64,000 nt of DNA, from the NCBI GenBank assembly GCA_002707495.1, contig PAMZ01000018.1:186001-250000 (forward strand), given 5' to 3'. Under the pieces are notes generated by a model. The model worked only from the letters and a program-made list of their open reading frames with translations, was not told where the DNA came from and ran no database searches. The number at the start of each line of letters is the position of its first letter. Position 1 is the first letter of the stretch. Both the position numbers and the translations under genes were made by a program. Below are positions 24,781 to 33,476 of this stretch, in pieces. Source of the DNA: Halobacteriovoraceae bacterium (GTDB lineage: Bacteria; Bdellovibrionota; Bacteriovoracia; Bacteriovoracales; Bacteriovoracaceae).

Positions 24781-24858
24781 GTGAAAATAAAAAAGCATTT
24801 GAAGGCTTTAGTTGCAGCGTTAAAGGTATTGTTGAAATGGAATCTATTCAGTTATTAA
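24781..24858 (+). CDS. Possible 25-residue cationic amphipathic peptide
   Basis: A short frame starting at GTG 24781 encodes MKIKKHLKALVAALKVLLKW plus NLFSY: lysines and hydrophobic residues alternate as in an amphipathic helix. It overlaps the first 22 bases of the next gene in another frame. No Shine-Dalgarno sequence precedes it. Could be a chance frame in AT-rich DNA, an upstream leader, or a real small membrane-active peptide. Confidence 0.25.
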   Translation: MKIKKHLKALVAALKVLLKWNLFSY

Positions 24859-25124
24859 ATACAGCCATCATTAAAAGCAAAGAAAAAATAATTAATAGTT
24901 CATACGAAGAGCGTTTAACTAAAATTAATAAATCCCCTGCTATTGATGCTATTAATAAAAGTATTTCTATCCTTGCTGAGTCTCAAAAAATTTCAAGAGA
25001 TCAAGCAGCCTTACAAGTCATTGAAGCTATTAGAGAGTTAGATTCTGTTTGGTCTGATTATGTAACGATGGAAGGAATAGATCGCCTTAAAAATATGCTT
25101 AAGGGTGACAATACTTCTCACTAG
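24837..25124 (+). CDS. Small helical protein of unknown function
   Basis: A 95-residue, mostly helical protein with no signal peptide or membrane segment, beginning MESIQLLNTAIIKSKEKI. Nothing in it identifies a family. AAAGG lies about 11 bases before the ATG. It stands alone after a 227-base AT-rich gap; its stop is convergent with the TonB-like gene, overlapping it by 4 bases. Confidence 0.5.
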   Translation: MESIQLLNTAIIKSKEKIINSSYEERLTKINKSPAIDAINKSISILAESQKISRDQAALQVIEAIRELDSVWSDYVTMEGIDRLKNMLKGDNTSH

Positions 25125-26008
25125 GTATTAACCACGAATCCCCAATCAATTGTAGCCTTTCCATTTTGAAGCATGCCTTTTGGTGGATTAGGAAAAGGTC
25201 CTGCTTGATTAAATGATTCGACAGCAGCATCATCTAATTCTTTTACACCGCTAGTAGACTTTAAAACGATATCGACTATCTCACCGCGCTCATTCAGTCT
25301 GATGGTAAGCCCTGTAATAAGATTCGAATCTGAAGCGATTGATCTTCCTTGTTTAAAAATCTTATTGGCTTGCTCTTGAATATTTAAACCCCAAAATTGT
25401 TCTAATTTTTGTCTGATACGGTGATAAAATCCGTAATACTCATACTCTTGGGTATTAAGTTTTGTGAAATCACCTAGCGGGATATCGGCTAAAAAATCAT
25501 TGGTGCGTCCTAGGCCCGAACTCTTAACATCACCATTTTTTAAACCTTTACGAGTTTGCACGACTTTAGCTTGCTTTTTCTTTTTAAGAACTTTAGGGGC
25601 AGTCTTTTGGTTAATCCCAATATCTGAGAGTTTGATATTTTTAAACTTACGTTTAGTCTTTTGCTTTGAAACTTGGCGGGTTTTTTGGTTAAGGGCATTT
25701 CTCTGTCCCTTACCCGCGGCTTTAAACACACCCACGGTAGAAGCTTTGGTCTCTCTTGCGAAGGTATTATTTTTTTCACTTAAAAGTTTTGAATCGTTTT
25801 TAGTATTATCTAAGCTTTTTTGAGATTGAACAATCTGCTTAAGCTCTTTAGTTGGCATGAGTTTCATCCTAATGGGCTTGGGCTCATCTGCATTCGGGAG
25901 TAAGCTAAATTTTGTATCACTTAAACTCATCCAGCTTATCGCCATATGAATGATAAAAGAGGCTGCAATTAGGACATAAAGAATGTTTTTGTTTTTCGTT
26001 TGCTCCAT
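25121..26008 (-). CDS. TonB/TolA-like energy transducer
   Basis: A 295-residue protein with one N-terminal transmembrane helix (about residues 9-25), a long Lys/Gln/Asn-rich stalk (about 60-180) and a C-terminal TonB-type domain: the stretch GLTIRLNERGEIVDIVLKS followed by LDDAAVESFNQAGPFPNPP matches the end of the TonB family. It should couple inner-membrane proton-motive force (via ExbB/ExbD, not in this window) to outer-membrane or envelope processes. The stalk is basic rather than Pro-rich. It lies 41 bases after the PBP1A gene on the same strand. Confidence 0.75.
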   Translation of the reverse strand: MEQTKNKNILYVLIAASFIIHMAISWMSLSDTKFSLLPNADEPKPIRMKLMPTKELKQIVQSQKSLDNTKNDSKLLSEKNNTFARETKASTVGVFKAAGKGQRNALNQKTRQVSKQKTKRKFKNIKLSDIGINQKTAPKVLKKKKQAKVVQTRKGLKNGDVKSSGLGRTNDFLADIPLGDFTKLNTQEYEYYGFYHRIRQKLEQFWGLNIQEQANKIFKQGRSIASDSNLITGLTIRLNERGEIVDIVLKSTSGVKELDDAAVESFNQAGPFPNPPKGMLQNGKATIDWGFVVNT

Positions 26009-26049
26009 ACCTCTACGTTATCGGATGAAGCTTTAGAGATTAAAATCAA

Positions 26050-28845
26050 TTATTGGGCACTGTAATAATCTTCCCCATCTAAGATCGTAATACTTGAGTC
26101 TTCCTCGTTGGAATAGTCAGAATATTCGTCTGTATTGGATCCAGGCTCGGTCCCTTCCACAAAAGACTCTATAAATCGAGGTCCTGAATCTTGGTACAAT
26201 TTACCCGTTTCAGAGTTAATCGCTACATTTACGATACCTGGGGGAGCAGAAAAATCAAAATCTCCATACTTCCTCAAAAGGGTCTGCATATAGTCTCTCC
26301 AAACCGGCAAAGCAGCCTTTGCACCTGTCTCTCCCCAACCCATGGTTTGATTATTGTCAAAGCCAGTCCATACTCCAGTCACAGCTTTAGCCGAGAATCC
26401 TAAAAACCAAGCATCTACGTAGTTGTTAGTCGTTCCAGTTTTACCTCCAATGAAAGAGGATATATCTCTCGTTCGTCTTCCTGTACCTCGTTGGACAACG
26501 CCCTTAAGTAAGTTAGTCATTAAGTAGGCAAGTCTTTGGTCATAGACTTGATCTTCATTTAAATTGACCAAAAATGGGTTTTGCTTTTCAACCTTCTCCT
26601 CGTTAGCTTCGCCCTCTTTATTTTCGGCCACAGTTTCTGGGTTAACTTCAGAGCTCACCTCTTCAACTTCTTCTTCCACAATGAGTGGAACTTCACTCTC
26701 TCCTATTCCAAGCAGCTCTGGTTCTTTTTTCTCCACTTCATCTTTCATATAATGGACATTCCCATCTCTGTCTTTAATTGAAAGCACAGATTTTATCTTC
26801 GTTTTCATGCCTCCGTTGGGAAAAATACTGTACATCTTCACCATATTTAAAAGATTTACTCCAAATGAACCCAGAGAAATACTTAAGTCTCTTGGCAGAT
26901 CTGCTTGAATACCCAGTCTCTCCACAAAATTAATAATTTTATCGACTCCCACATCTTGGGTCAGTTTAATGGTAGGAATATTACGACTAGTCTCTAAAGC
27001 TCTTCTAAAAGTCATCGTCCCTTTAAATTTTCCGTCGTAATTTCTAGGCTTCCAACTTAATCCATCATCAACTCCACCGAGAGCTGCTGGTGAATCCAAT
27101 AAAACAGAAGCTGGTGTATGATAGTTTTCTAAACCGACAGCATAGATCACAGGCTTAAAAGCAGAACCTGGCTGACGATTAGATTGTACCGCTCTATTGA
27201 ATTGCGATTTCGAAAAATCACTTCCACCCACCATCGAAATAATCTCTCCGGTTTGAGGAGAAATAGAAACCAAAGCACCCTGAACCTCTGGCTCTTGATC
27301 AAGCTCGGCTAAAAAATACTTTTGGGAATCAATGGCTTCAAAAAGTTTCTTATTGGATTTATAAGCGGTTTTAAATTTTCCATATAAATGTGGAGTCACC
27401 TTTTCTGGCTTTTCTCTTATAATTCTAACGAGAACTAAATCACCTGGCTTTACAATTGACTCTGGGTCGCTGACATAAGACCAATAGTTCGCTTCTTCCT
27501 CTATCTTTCTTTCGTGAGCCCACTTGAAATAATCATAGGGAATCATGAGTTTTATTCCCGCATATGAAGCGTAGATCATTCTTTGCGAATTACTCACTTT
27601 AGTGACAATCGCCTGAACAGGTTTGTTAAATTCGACAAATTTTAAAAACTTTGACTCATCGACTAATACTCCCGGCTCAAGAAAAACCTTTCCCCTTGCA
27701 TCAACTTCATTGAGAAATTTCTCCTCAGCTTCAAATATCCTAGAGACTTCGTCCTCTTCAACTCTAAATTCCTTTTCTGTTGTCCCGTTAGAGTTGAATA
27801 TGAGATAGTTTGATCGAGAGTCATAAACCTCATCTCTTTGTTCTGACAAAAACTTCGCAATTGACTCTTGGTCTTCAAATGTTTTTATAGCACCTTTAAA
27901 TCCCTGACGCTTATCAATTGCTCGAACTCCCTCCATGACAAGTTTTTCAGCTTTTTCCTGAAGCTCCCAATCAAGTGTCGTCACAACTTCATAGCCATTA
28001 GTTAAGAAATCCTCTTTACCAAATTGTTCTATTAATCTTTGCCTTATCCAGTCTGTGAAATAACCGGCTTTTAAGGGAACCGGTCTTCTAATTTGAATCT
28101 TTACATCTTCTTTGAGGGCTTGCTCATACTCCTCTCTAGATATTTTTTCCGTTGCGTACATTCTCTTTAAAACATATCTCTGACGTTCTTTTGCCCGCTT
28201 AGGTTTTACGTATGGTGAGTACTTACTTGGGGCAACTAAAAGCCCAGCAACCAACGCCATCTCTGCAATGGTAGCCTCAGAAAGTTCCTTATCAAAATAC
28301 CCTCTGAAGGCGGACTTCACTCCGTAATATCCCCCCCCTAGATAAACTTGATTCAGATATAAGTATAAAATATCAGACTTACTAAACTTCTCTTCAATTT
28401 TTCGCGCCAATAGGAGGTCTTTAATTTTTCTTGTATAAGTTCGCTCGCTTGATAGTAATAAAGATTTCGCCACTTGCTGAGTTATTGTAGATGCACCTTG
28501 AACGATTCTTCCCGCTTTTAAGTTAGCCACCATGGCACGAGCAATTCCCATATAATCTACACCGGAGTGATTATAAAAATTGTCGTCCTCTGCAGAAAGA
28601 AAAGCATTTATTATCATCGGAGGTATTTCTTCAATTTCGGCGATCTCTCTTTTTTGAAGTGAGAGTTCCATTAATAACGTACCATCTTTAGAGTAAACGC
28701 GACTTGGAAGTGGAGGGCTATATTCTGTCAGTGAATTTATCTCTGGAAGATCGGTAGAGATGTACATCACAATACCTAGAACAGCTGCTCCTCCAAGAAA
28801 TGCTAGAGTAAATAGAAGTACCAATAATTTGAAAAAAACTCTCAA
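26050..28845 (-). CDS. Bifunctional penicillin-binding protein 1A (glycosyltransferase/transpeptidase)
   Basis: A 931-residue class A PBP. After an N-terminal membrane anchor come the GT51 domain (EDDNFYNHSGVDYMGI with the catalytic Glu about residue 87, GASTITQQVAKSLLL, RKIKDLLLARKIE) and the transpeptidase domain (RQPGSAFKP with the active Ser, TSRN, and GGKTGTTNNYVDAWF near residue 800). It polymerises and crosslinks peptidoglycan in the periplasm. Between about residues 690 and 745 an insert very rich in Glu and Val lies in the transpeptidase domain, and a long insert (about 315-510) holds an OB-like region, so the protein is longer than the usual 800-850. Confidence 0.95.
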   Translation of the reverse strand: MRVFFKLLVLLFTLAFLGGAAVLGIVMYISTDLPEINSLTEYSPPLPSRVYSKDGTLLMELSLQKREIAEIEEIPPMIINAFLSAEDDNFYNHSGVDYMGIARAMVANLKAGRIVQGASTITQQVAKSLLLSSERTYTRKIKDLLLARKIEEKFSKSDILYLYLNQVYLGGGYYGVKSAFRGYFDKELSEATIAEMALVAGLLVAPSKYSPYVKPKRAKERQRYVLKRMYATEKISREEYEQALKEDVKIQIRRPVPLKAGYFTDWIRQRLIEQFGKEDFLTNGYEVVTTLDWELQEKAEKLVMEGVRAIDKRQGFKGAIKTFEDQESIAKFLSEQRDEVYDSRSNYLIFNSNGTTEKEFRVEEDEVSRIFEAEEKFLNEVDARGKVFLEPGVLVDESKFLKFVEFNKPVQAIVTKVSNSQRMIYASYAGIKLMIPYDYFKWAHERKIEEEANYWSYVSDPESIVKPGDLVLVRIIREKPEKVTPHLYGKFKTAYKSNKKLFEAIDSQKYFLAELDQEPEVQGALVSISPQTGEIISMVGGSDFSKSQFNRAVQSNRQPGSAFKPVIYAVGLENYHTPASVLLDSPAALGGVDDGLSWKPRNYDGKFKGTMTFRRALETSRNIPTIKLTQDVGVDKIINFVERLGIQADLPRDLSISLGSFGVNLLNMVKMYSIFPNGGMKTKIKSVLSIKDRDGNVHYMKDEVEKKEPELLGIGESEVPLIVEEEVEEVSSEVNPETVAENKEGEANEEKVEKQNPFLVNLNEDQVYDQRLAYLMTNLLKGVVQRGTGRRTRDISSFIGGKTGTTNNYVDAWFLGFSAKAVTGVWTGFDNNQTMGWGETGAKAALPVWRDYMQTLLRKYGDFDFSAPPGIVNVAINSETGKLYQDSGPRFIESFVEGTEPGSNTDEYSDYSNEEDSSITILDGEDYYSAQ

Positions 28846-28894
28846 TGAAACCCTCTTTATTTTGACCTTAATTATACTTTAGTTACATATAGAT

Positions 28895-29818
28895 TTAAAG
28901 GTTGATCGATTCTTCTTTCCACTTCTCAATTTTGGTTTTTAATTTTTGAGTTCTTTCATCAATTAAGGCTTCATAAAGATTCTCTAACTCTGAAATTAGA
29001 CTGATCTCATCAATCTCTTGTTTTACAGGTGCCTTCAGAAGGCCAAACTGTTCAGGCTGAGCGAGAAGTCTTCCTAGGTAACTTGTATATACTCCATACT
29101 GAAAAGAGTTCAACTTCGTTATGGTGGGGGTGACCGGCAAGTATGCAGTCTTATAAATAAAATCTAATGAAAAATCTCTTTCTAATTTTAAGTCAAAATT
29201 TTGAGGTGACCTAAAAAAGCTGTTTTCGCTTTGCATTTGAAGAGAATCTATTAAAACAGAAGCGACCCTGGCTTGCTGCTCATATACCACCTCTCCAAGG
29301 CTAAGAGTGGGTACAATCAATTGAATAGCAAGCTGATTCATCTTTAGATCTTTAAATTCTTCTTTTAAAAATACGGTAAGCTCTTGAGTCCATTCTTCAG
29401 AATATATTTTATAAGAGCTCAGTTTTTTGGTGAGAGAGAATAGTTTCCACTCTACATAGCTCACACTTCTTTCTTTTGCATATAGAGCAGCAATTACCCC
29501 TCCAAATCCATAGGCACTGATGACAGAGACCTTAATATTTTCGGATTCTATCTTTTTTAATTCTGAAACGAGGCCCAAGGAGTGATAGAGCGTAGAGAAG
29601 TTAACAACTGCAATGATAGGCTCTCTGACTTTTTTTGACGTCTTACTCTCTTCGTCTATTTCTATTGTAGGTCCATAACCGGAGGAGCTTTTCTCATTTA
29701 TCTCTAAGCCATTATTGGTGCCTGACGAAACATCTACTGTATCCAAATCTGAACGAGTGGACTGGGTTGCACATGAAATAAAACTGAGTAATAAACTCGC
29801 AATAAAAATGTTCTTCAT
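28895..29818 (-). CDS. Patatin-like lipoprotein lacking the catalytic serine
   Basis: A 307-residue predicted lipoprotein (signal peptide MKNIFIASLLLSFISC, lipid-carrying C16). After a low-complexity linker it has a patatin/RssA-like core: IIAVVNFSTLYHSLGLVSELK and ISAYGFGGVIAALYA. In the family the latter reads G-x-S-x-G at the nucleophile elbow; here the serine position is G104 and the flanking order is A-Y-G-F-G, so phospholipase activity is unlikely. No catalytic Asp dyad is evident. It may bind lipids or act structurally in the envelope. The 3' neighbour is PBP1A; the 5' neighbour xseB overlaps it by 4 bases. Confidence 0.6.
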   Translation of the reverse strand: MKNIFIASLLLSFISCATQSTRSDLDTVDVSSGTNNGLEINEKSSSGYGPTIEIDEESKTSKKVREPIIAVVNFSTLYHSLGLVSELKKIESENIKVSVISAYGFGGVIAALYAKERSVSYVEWKLFSLTKKLSSYKIYSEEWTQELTVFLKEEFKDLKMNQLAIQLIVPTLSLGEVVYEQQARVASVLIDSLQMQSENSFFRSPQNFDLKLERDFSLDFIYKTAYLPVTPTITKLNSFQYGVYTSYLGRLLAQPEQFGLLKAPVKQEIDEISLISELENLYEALIDERTQKLKTKIEKWKEESINL

Positions 29819-30027
29819 AGCTCAGGGAAATCTTCTTCTTTTAAACTATCCGTGAGAATTTTAACCTTTTTCTCTGACTCAGAGAGTAGGTCCTTACAAG
29901 ATTTATATAGTTTTATTCCTTCTTCAAACTTTTTAATACTGTCATCTAAGCTCAAATCTCCTGATTCAAGTTGTTCAACTAAGTCCTCAAGCTTTTCTAT
30001 AGAGTCTTCAAAATTTTTTTTGGCCAT
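29815..30027 (-). CDS. xseB: Exodeoxyribonuclease VII small subunit
   Basis: A 70-residue helical protein matching XseB: FEDSIEKLEDLVEQLESGDL (residues 5-24) and LDDSIKKFEEGIKLYKSCKD are the family core. It partners XseA, which is not in this window, in degrading single-stranded DNA. The gene is divergent from flgF across a 238-base gap. Confidence 0.9.
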   Translation of the reverse strand: MAKKNFEDSIEKLEDLVEQLESGDLSLDDSIKKFEEGIKLYKSCKDLLSESEKKVKILTDSLKEEDFPEL

Positions 30028-30105
30028 AATTTCCTCAATTTTTTCTTATATTAGAATAAAGTACAGGTAAGTGGAAGAAAACACCCGTCTAAGACAAATT
30101 CCCTC

Positions 30106-30121
30106 TGTCATTGTTATGACA
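30106..30121. promoter_or_regulatory. Operator-like 16-base inverted repeat upstream of the flagellar operon
   Basis: TGTCAT-TGTT-ATGACA is a perfect inverted repeat with a 4-base centre, in the gap between xseB and flgF and 145 bases before flgF. The symmetrical form suggests a dimeric transcription factor site; which factor is not known. The rest of the gap contains no clear sigma-28 or sigma-54 promoter by eye. Confidence 0.4.
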
Positions 30122-30265
30122 CCAATAGCAATTTAGCTTCGTATTTTTAGATATATACACATAGGGTCGATTTTTCCCATGATATAAATTTGTCACTATG
30201 ATTGCTAAAATCAAATAGGTATAGGGAAAACAGGAAGTTTTTTCCCGAAAAAGTCAGGAGGACTA

Positions 30266-31087
30266 TTGAAAAATATTTGGGTCCCAGTCTCAGGCCAAAT
30301 CGCCCAACAGCGAAAGGTGGAGACAATTGCCAACAATATAGCCAATGCAAACACTGCTGGTTTTAAGCGAGATGAAATCACGTTCAAAGAGCACCTCACA
30401 GCTTACTCTCAAACTCCTGATAATATCGACTTGCCCAGAAAAGAATGGAATCCAGATGACTTCTACAGAACACAGGGAGCGGAAAATGCCTTTGTAAAAG
30501 TTGATGGAACCTATACGGACTTTCAACAAGGTGCCCTCAGTCCGACGGGAAATAAACTAGATATAGCTCTTTTTGGTAAAGGGCTTTTTGAAGTTCTTAC
30601 ACCCAACGGAGTTCGCTACACAAGAAAAGGCACTTTTGGGCTTAATAAGGAAGGCGAAATCGTAAATGAAAATGGATACAAACTTCTCTCTAAACTTCAG
30701 CCTGGACAAAATCTAGAGGCCGGAACGATAAATAGTCGAGTTATTAAAATTCCAAATCAAGGTCAGATTTCTATCTCCAAAGAAGGACGAGTTTTTTCTC
30801 CAGAGGGGGAGCTCGCAACAATCAGTGTTGTAGAATTTAAAGATCATCACGCTCTAAGAAAAGAAGGCAGCTCACTTTTCATCAATAATGCTGACGATAA
30901 TACAAAGAGAGAAAATATAGCAACTACAGTTAACCAAGGATATGTGGAAGGTTCAAATGTCAATGCCATCCGTGAGATGTCAGAGCTCATTAAAGCTCAT
31001 AGACAGTTTGAAGCGATCCAAAAAGCAGTAAAAACTTATGATTCAATATCTGGGAAAATTGCCAATGATATTGCGAATCTTAAATAA
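30266..31087 (+). CDS. flgF: Flagellar basal-body rod protein FlgF
   Basis: A 273-residue rod protein with the N-terminal motif of the rod/hook family, VETIANNIANANTAGFKRDE (about residues 19-38), and the C-terminal coiled part EGSNVNAIREMSELIKAHRQFEA. FlgF builds the proximal rod together with FlgB, FlgC and FlgG. The start is TTG at 30266, with AGGAGG (30256-30261) 4 bases upstream. The N-terminus starts directly with KNIWVPVSGQ, slightly different from FlgG. First gene of the flagellar operon. Confidence 0.9.
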   Translation: MKNIWVPVSGQIAQQRKVETIANNIANANTAGFKRDEITFKEHLTAYSQTPDNIDLPRKEWNPDDFYRTQGAENAFVKVDGTYTDFQQGALSPTGNKLDIALFGKGLFEVLTPNGVRYTRKGTFGLNKEGEIVNENGYKLLSKLQPGQNLEAGTINSRVIKIPNQGQISISKEGRVFSPEGELATISVVEFKDHHALRKEGSSLFINNADDNTKRENIATTVNQGYVEGSNVNAIREMSELIKAHRQFEAIQKAVKTYDSISGKIANDIANLK

Positions 31088-31103
31088 CTGATGGGAGAAT
31101 CTT

Positions 31104-31886
31104 ATGATCAGAGCGCTTAATACTGCAGCAACCGGCATGGCGGCTCAAGAGCAACAGGTCAATACAATTTCTAATAATATTGCCAACTCCAATACCACTG
31201 GATTTAAAGCCAAACGTACTGAGTTTGAAGATTTAATGTATGAAACTGTTAACGAGGCTGGTGCAAGATCTTCTAATGACTCTGAATACACGGTAGGTCA
31301 TCAAGTTGGTTCAGGGGTTAAAGTTTCCGCAACAAGACGACAGCATACTATGGGTAGTCCTCAGCTGACGGGAAACACTTATGACATGATGATTATGGGT
31401 GAGGGATTTTTTGGCATACAAGTAGGAAATGAAACTCTCTACACAAGGGATGGTTCATTTGATGTTGATGCTCAAGGAATACTTAAAACGAGAAGTGGTC
31501 ACCCCTTAATCCCTGGAATTACTGTTCCACCAAATACCGTAAATATTGCGGTGGCAGAAAATGGAATCGTCCAAGCCTTTGTTAAAGGGCAATCTGATCC
31601 CATTGAACTAGGTCAAATACCTGTGTTTACTTTTGTTAATCCAACCGGATTAGCTGATAAGGGAAAAAATCTCTTATCTGGAACTAATGCCTCTGGGGAT
31701 GCGATCCAAAGAATTCCCGGCGATGAAAATGCCGGATATATCAGCCAAGGAACACTTGAGTCTTCGAACGTAAATGTCATGAACTCAATGACCAACCTCA
31801 TAAAAGCACAAAGAGCCTATGAATCAAACTCAAAGGTTTTAAAAATTGCGGATGAAATGTTGGGGACTATTAACCAAATAAGATGA
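31104..31886 (+). CDS. flgG: Flagellar basal-body distal rod protein FlgG
   Basis: A 260-residue protein: MIRALNTAATGMAAQEQQVN and TISNNIANSNTTGFKAKRTEF at the N-terminus, LTGNTYDMMIMGEGFFGIQV, and GTLESSNVNVMNSMTNLIKA near the end are classic FlgG. It forms the distal rod, exported by the flagellar type III system. Its stop overlaps the flgA start (ATGA). Confidence 0.96.
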   Translation: MIRALNTAATGMAAQEQQVNTISNNIANSNTTGFKAKRTEFEDLMYETVNEAGARSSNDSEYTVGHQVGSGVKVSATRRQHTMGSPQLTGNTYDMMIMGEGFFGIQVGNETLYTRDGSFDVDAQGILKTRSGHPLIPGITVPPNTVNIAVAENGIVQAFVKGQSDPIELGQIPVFTFVNPTGLADKGKNLLSGTNASGDAIQRIPGDENAGYISQGTLESSNVNVMNSMTNLIKAQRAYESNSKVLKIADEMLGTINQIR

Positions 31887-32746
31887 TAAAATTAACTATA
31901 ATTCTATTTACTCTTACTTTCGCTAACCTTGCATTAAGCTGTGAGATCAAGACTTATGATCAAATCTATAAAATAAACAAGATCTTGGACGAAACAGTCA
32001 TTCGTTCTACGAATTGCTCCAACGACATTAAGGACGCATTTCTAGATTTAGTTGCCAGTGGAAGTGGTGATATTAGAGGAAGTCATCTTTCAAAGGTTTT
32101 GGCCACAAAAGAACATCCAACGATATCAATTAAGCCAGATCAGATTCATCTCGACACTTTATCAGAAGCATTAAAAGATCATTTCAAAAGTAAAAATTTA
32201 GATTTTTCGGATGTTTCTGCTCTCTACCCACATAGCGCTTTATTAATTGAACGAGGCGAAGGATTAAAGTTTGATTGCTCAAATTGTGATACAAGTGGTA
32301 GAAAAAATATTAAGGTTTTATATTCAGATCAAACAGTTTGGCTTACTGCAACTATAAGACACAAAATAAATGCTCTAAAAATTAAGAAGAATTTACCCTA
32401 TCACACCCCTATTTTAACAAAAGATGATTTTGAAATTGTTGAAAGTCTTGCGAAGGACCCAAGCCAACTATTTACAGATATAGAGAATATTAAGTTTTAT
32501 AAGTTAAATCGAAACCTGGTTGAGGGCGGAATACTAAAAGTACATGATCTAAGGCCAAAAAATCTCATTTCATCCGGACAGAAGGTAAAGATTCACGTTT
32601 CGAAAAATACCGTAAGGCTTGAAACAACAGGTATTGCTAAGAAAAATGGTAAATTTGGTGACTATATAGAGATTCAAAATCCTAAGACAAAAAAAATTAT
32701 TATGGGTCGAGTGACTGGTCACAATAAAGCGGTAGTTGAATTATGA
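31883..32746 (+). CDS. flgA: Flagella basal body P-ring formation protein FlgA
   Basis: A 287-residue periplasmic chaperone with a signal peptide (about residues 1-19, cleavage after ALS). The C-terminal SAF-type domain is clear: LPYHTPILTKDDFEIVE, RNLVEGGILKVHDLRP, LISSGQKVKIHV and GDYIEIQNPKTKKIIMGRV. FlgA helps FlgI assemble into the P ring. It overlaps flgG and flgH by 4 bases each. Confidence 0.9.
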   Translation: MIKLTIILFTLTFANLALSCEIKTYDQIYKINKILDETVIRSTNCSNDIKDAFLDLVASGSGDIRGSHLSKVLATKEHPTISIKPDQIHLDTLSEALKDHFKSKNLDFSDVSALYPHSALLIERGEGLKFDCSNCDTSGRKNIKVLYSDQTVWLTATIRHKINALKIKKNLPYHTPILTKDDFEIVESLAKDPSQLFTDIENIKFYKLNRNLVEGGILKVHDLRPKNLISSGQKVKIHVSKNTVRLETTGIAKKNGKFGDYIEIQNPKTKKIIMGRVTGHNKAVVEL

Positions 32747-33474
32747 ATGTTTTGTGCAAATTTTTATTAACTTTATCTTTAATCATCCAGGTGGGATGTA
32801 GTTCTTATGTACAAAGTATGCATCGTTCATTTGATAGGGCTGAAAGAGCTAAAAGAGCACGAGCTGCCTCAAATTACCAACAGGGGTCTCCCAATGACAG
32901 GCGACCGATTCAAAATCCAGTGACATTGGGTAGCCAACAAAACTATGCCCCAAGTAACCAAAGACAGTACCAAAGAAGAGGCAATCGTAGGGCTAAGGCA
33001 GAGGACTTCAAAGACGAGTCAAATGATGGAAGTTTGTGGTCTGGAAAAAATTCAGAGAGCTTTCTTTTTGTGACAAATAACCTGAAACGCAAAGGTGACA
33101 TAGTTATTGTCGAAGTTTTCCAAGAACTTAAAGATAAGATCCAGGAAGAACTGAAGCGGAACTTTCCCGATCCTCCTCCAAGAAAAAAGAAAACGAAGGG
33201 TAAAGCTGATGAAACACCGGAAGAGCCCGAACCGACACCGGCAACAGTTGCTCCCGATGATCCGAATAAAGTTTATGATAAGATTTCTACGACGGTGGTG
33301 GAGCAGATGAATCAGGATTACCTCCTAGTACGTGGACGCAAAGAAGTGCTTTTCAAAAAATTCAAAAGATATTTTGAAATACAGGCCATCGTAAATCAAA
33401 AAGATATAACGTCACAGGATACCGTGAGATCAAAAAAATTATTAGAACCCAAAATTAATGTGTTGAGGTACTAG
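32743..33474 (+). CDS. flgH: Flagellar L-ring lipoprotein FlgH
   Basis: A 243-residue lipoprotein (signal peptide ending VGC, lipid Cys about residue 19) that forms the outer-membrane L ring. The FlgH core is recognisable in DGSLWSGKNSESFLF, RKGDIVIVEV and the end VNQKDITSQDTVRSKKLLEP. The protein has an N-terminal Gln/Arg/Asn-rich linker (about 25-85) and a Lys/Pro-rich insert (about 145-170), both unusual for the family and likely disordered. The lipobox is degenerate at -3 (Gln). Confidence 0.87.
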   Translation: MNVLCKFLLTLSLIIQVGCSSYVQSMHRSFDRAERAKRARAASNYQQGSPNDRRPIQNPVTLGSQQNYAPSNQRQYQRRGNRRAKAEDFKDESNDGSLWSGKNSESFLFVTNNLKRKGDIVIVEVFQELKDKIQEELKRNFPDPPPRKKKTKGKADETPEEPEPTPATVAPDDPNKVYDKISTTVVEQMNQDYLLVRGRKEVLFKKFKRYFEIQAIVNQKDITSQDTVRSKKLLEPKINVLRY

Positions 33475-33476
33475 CC

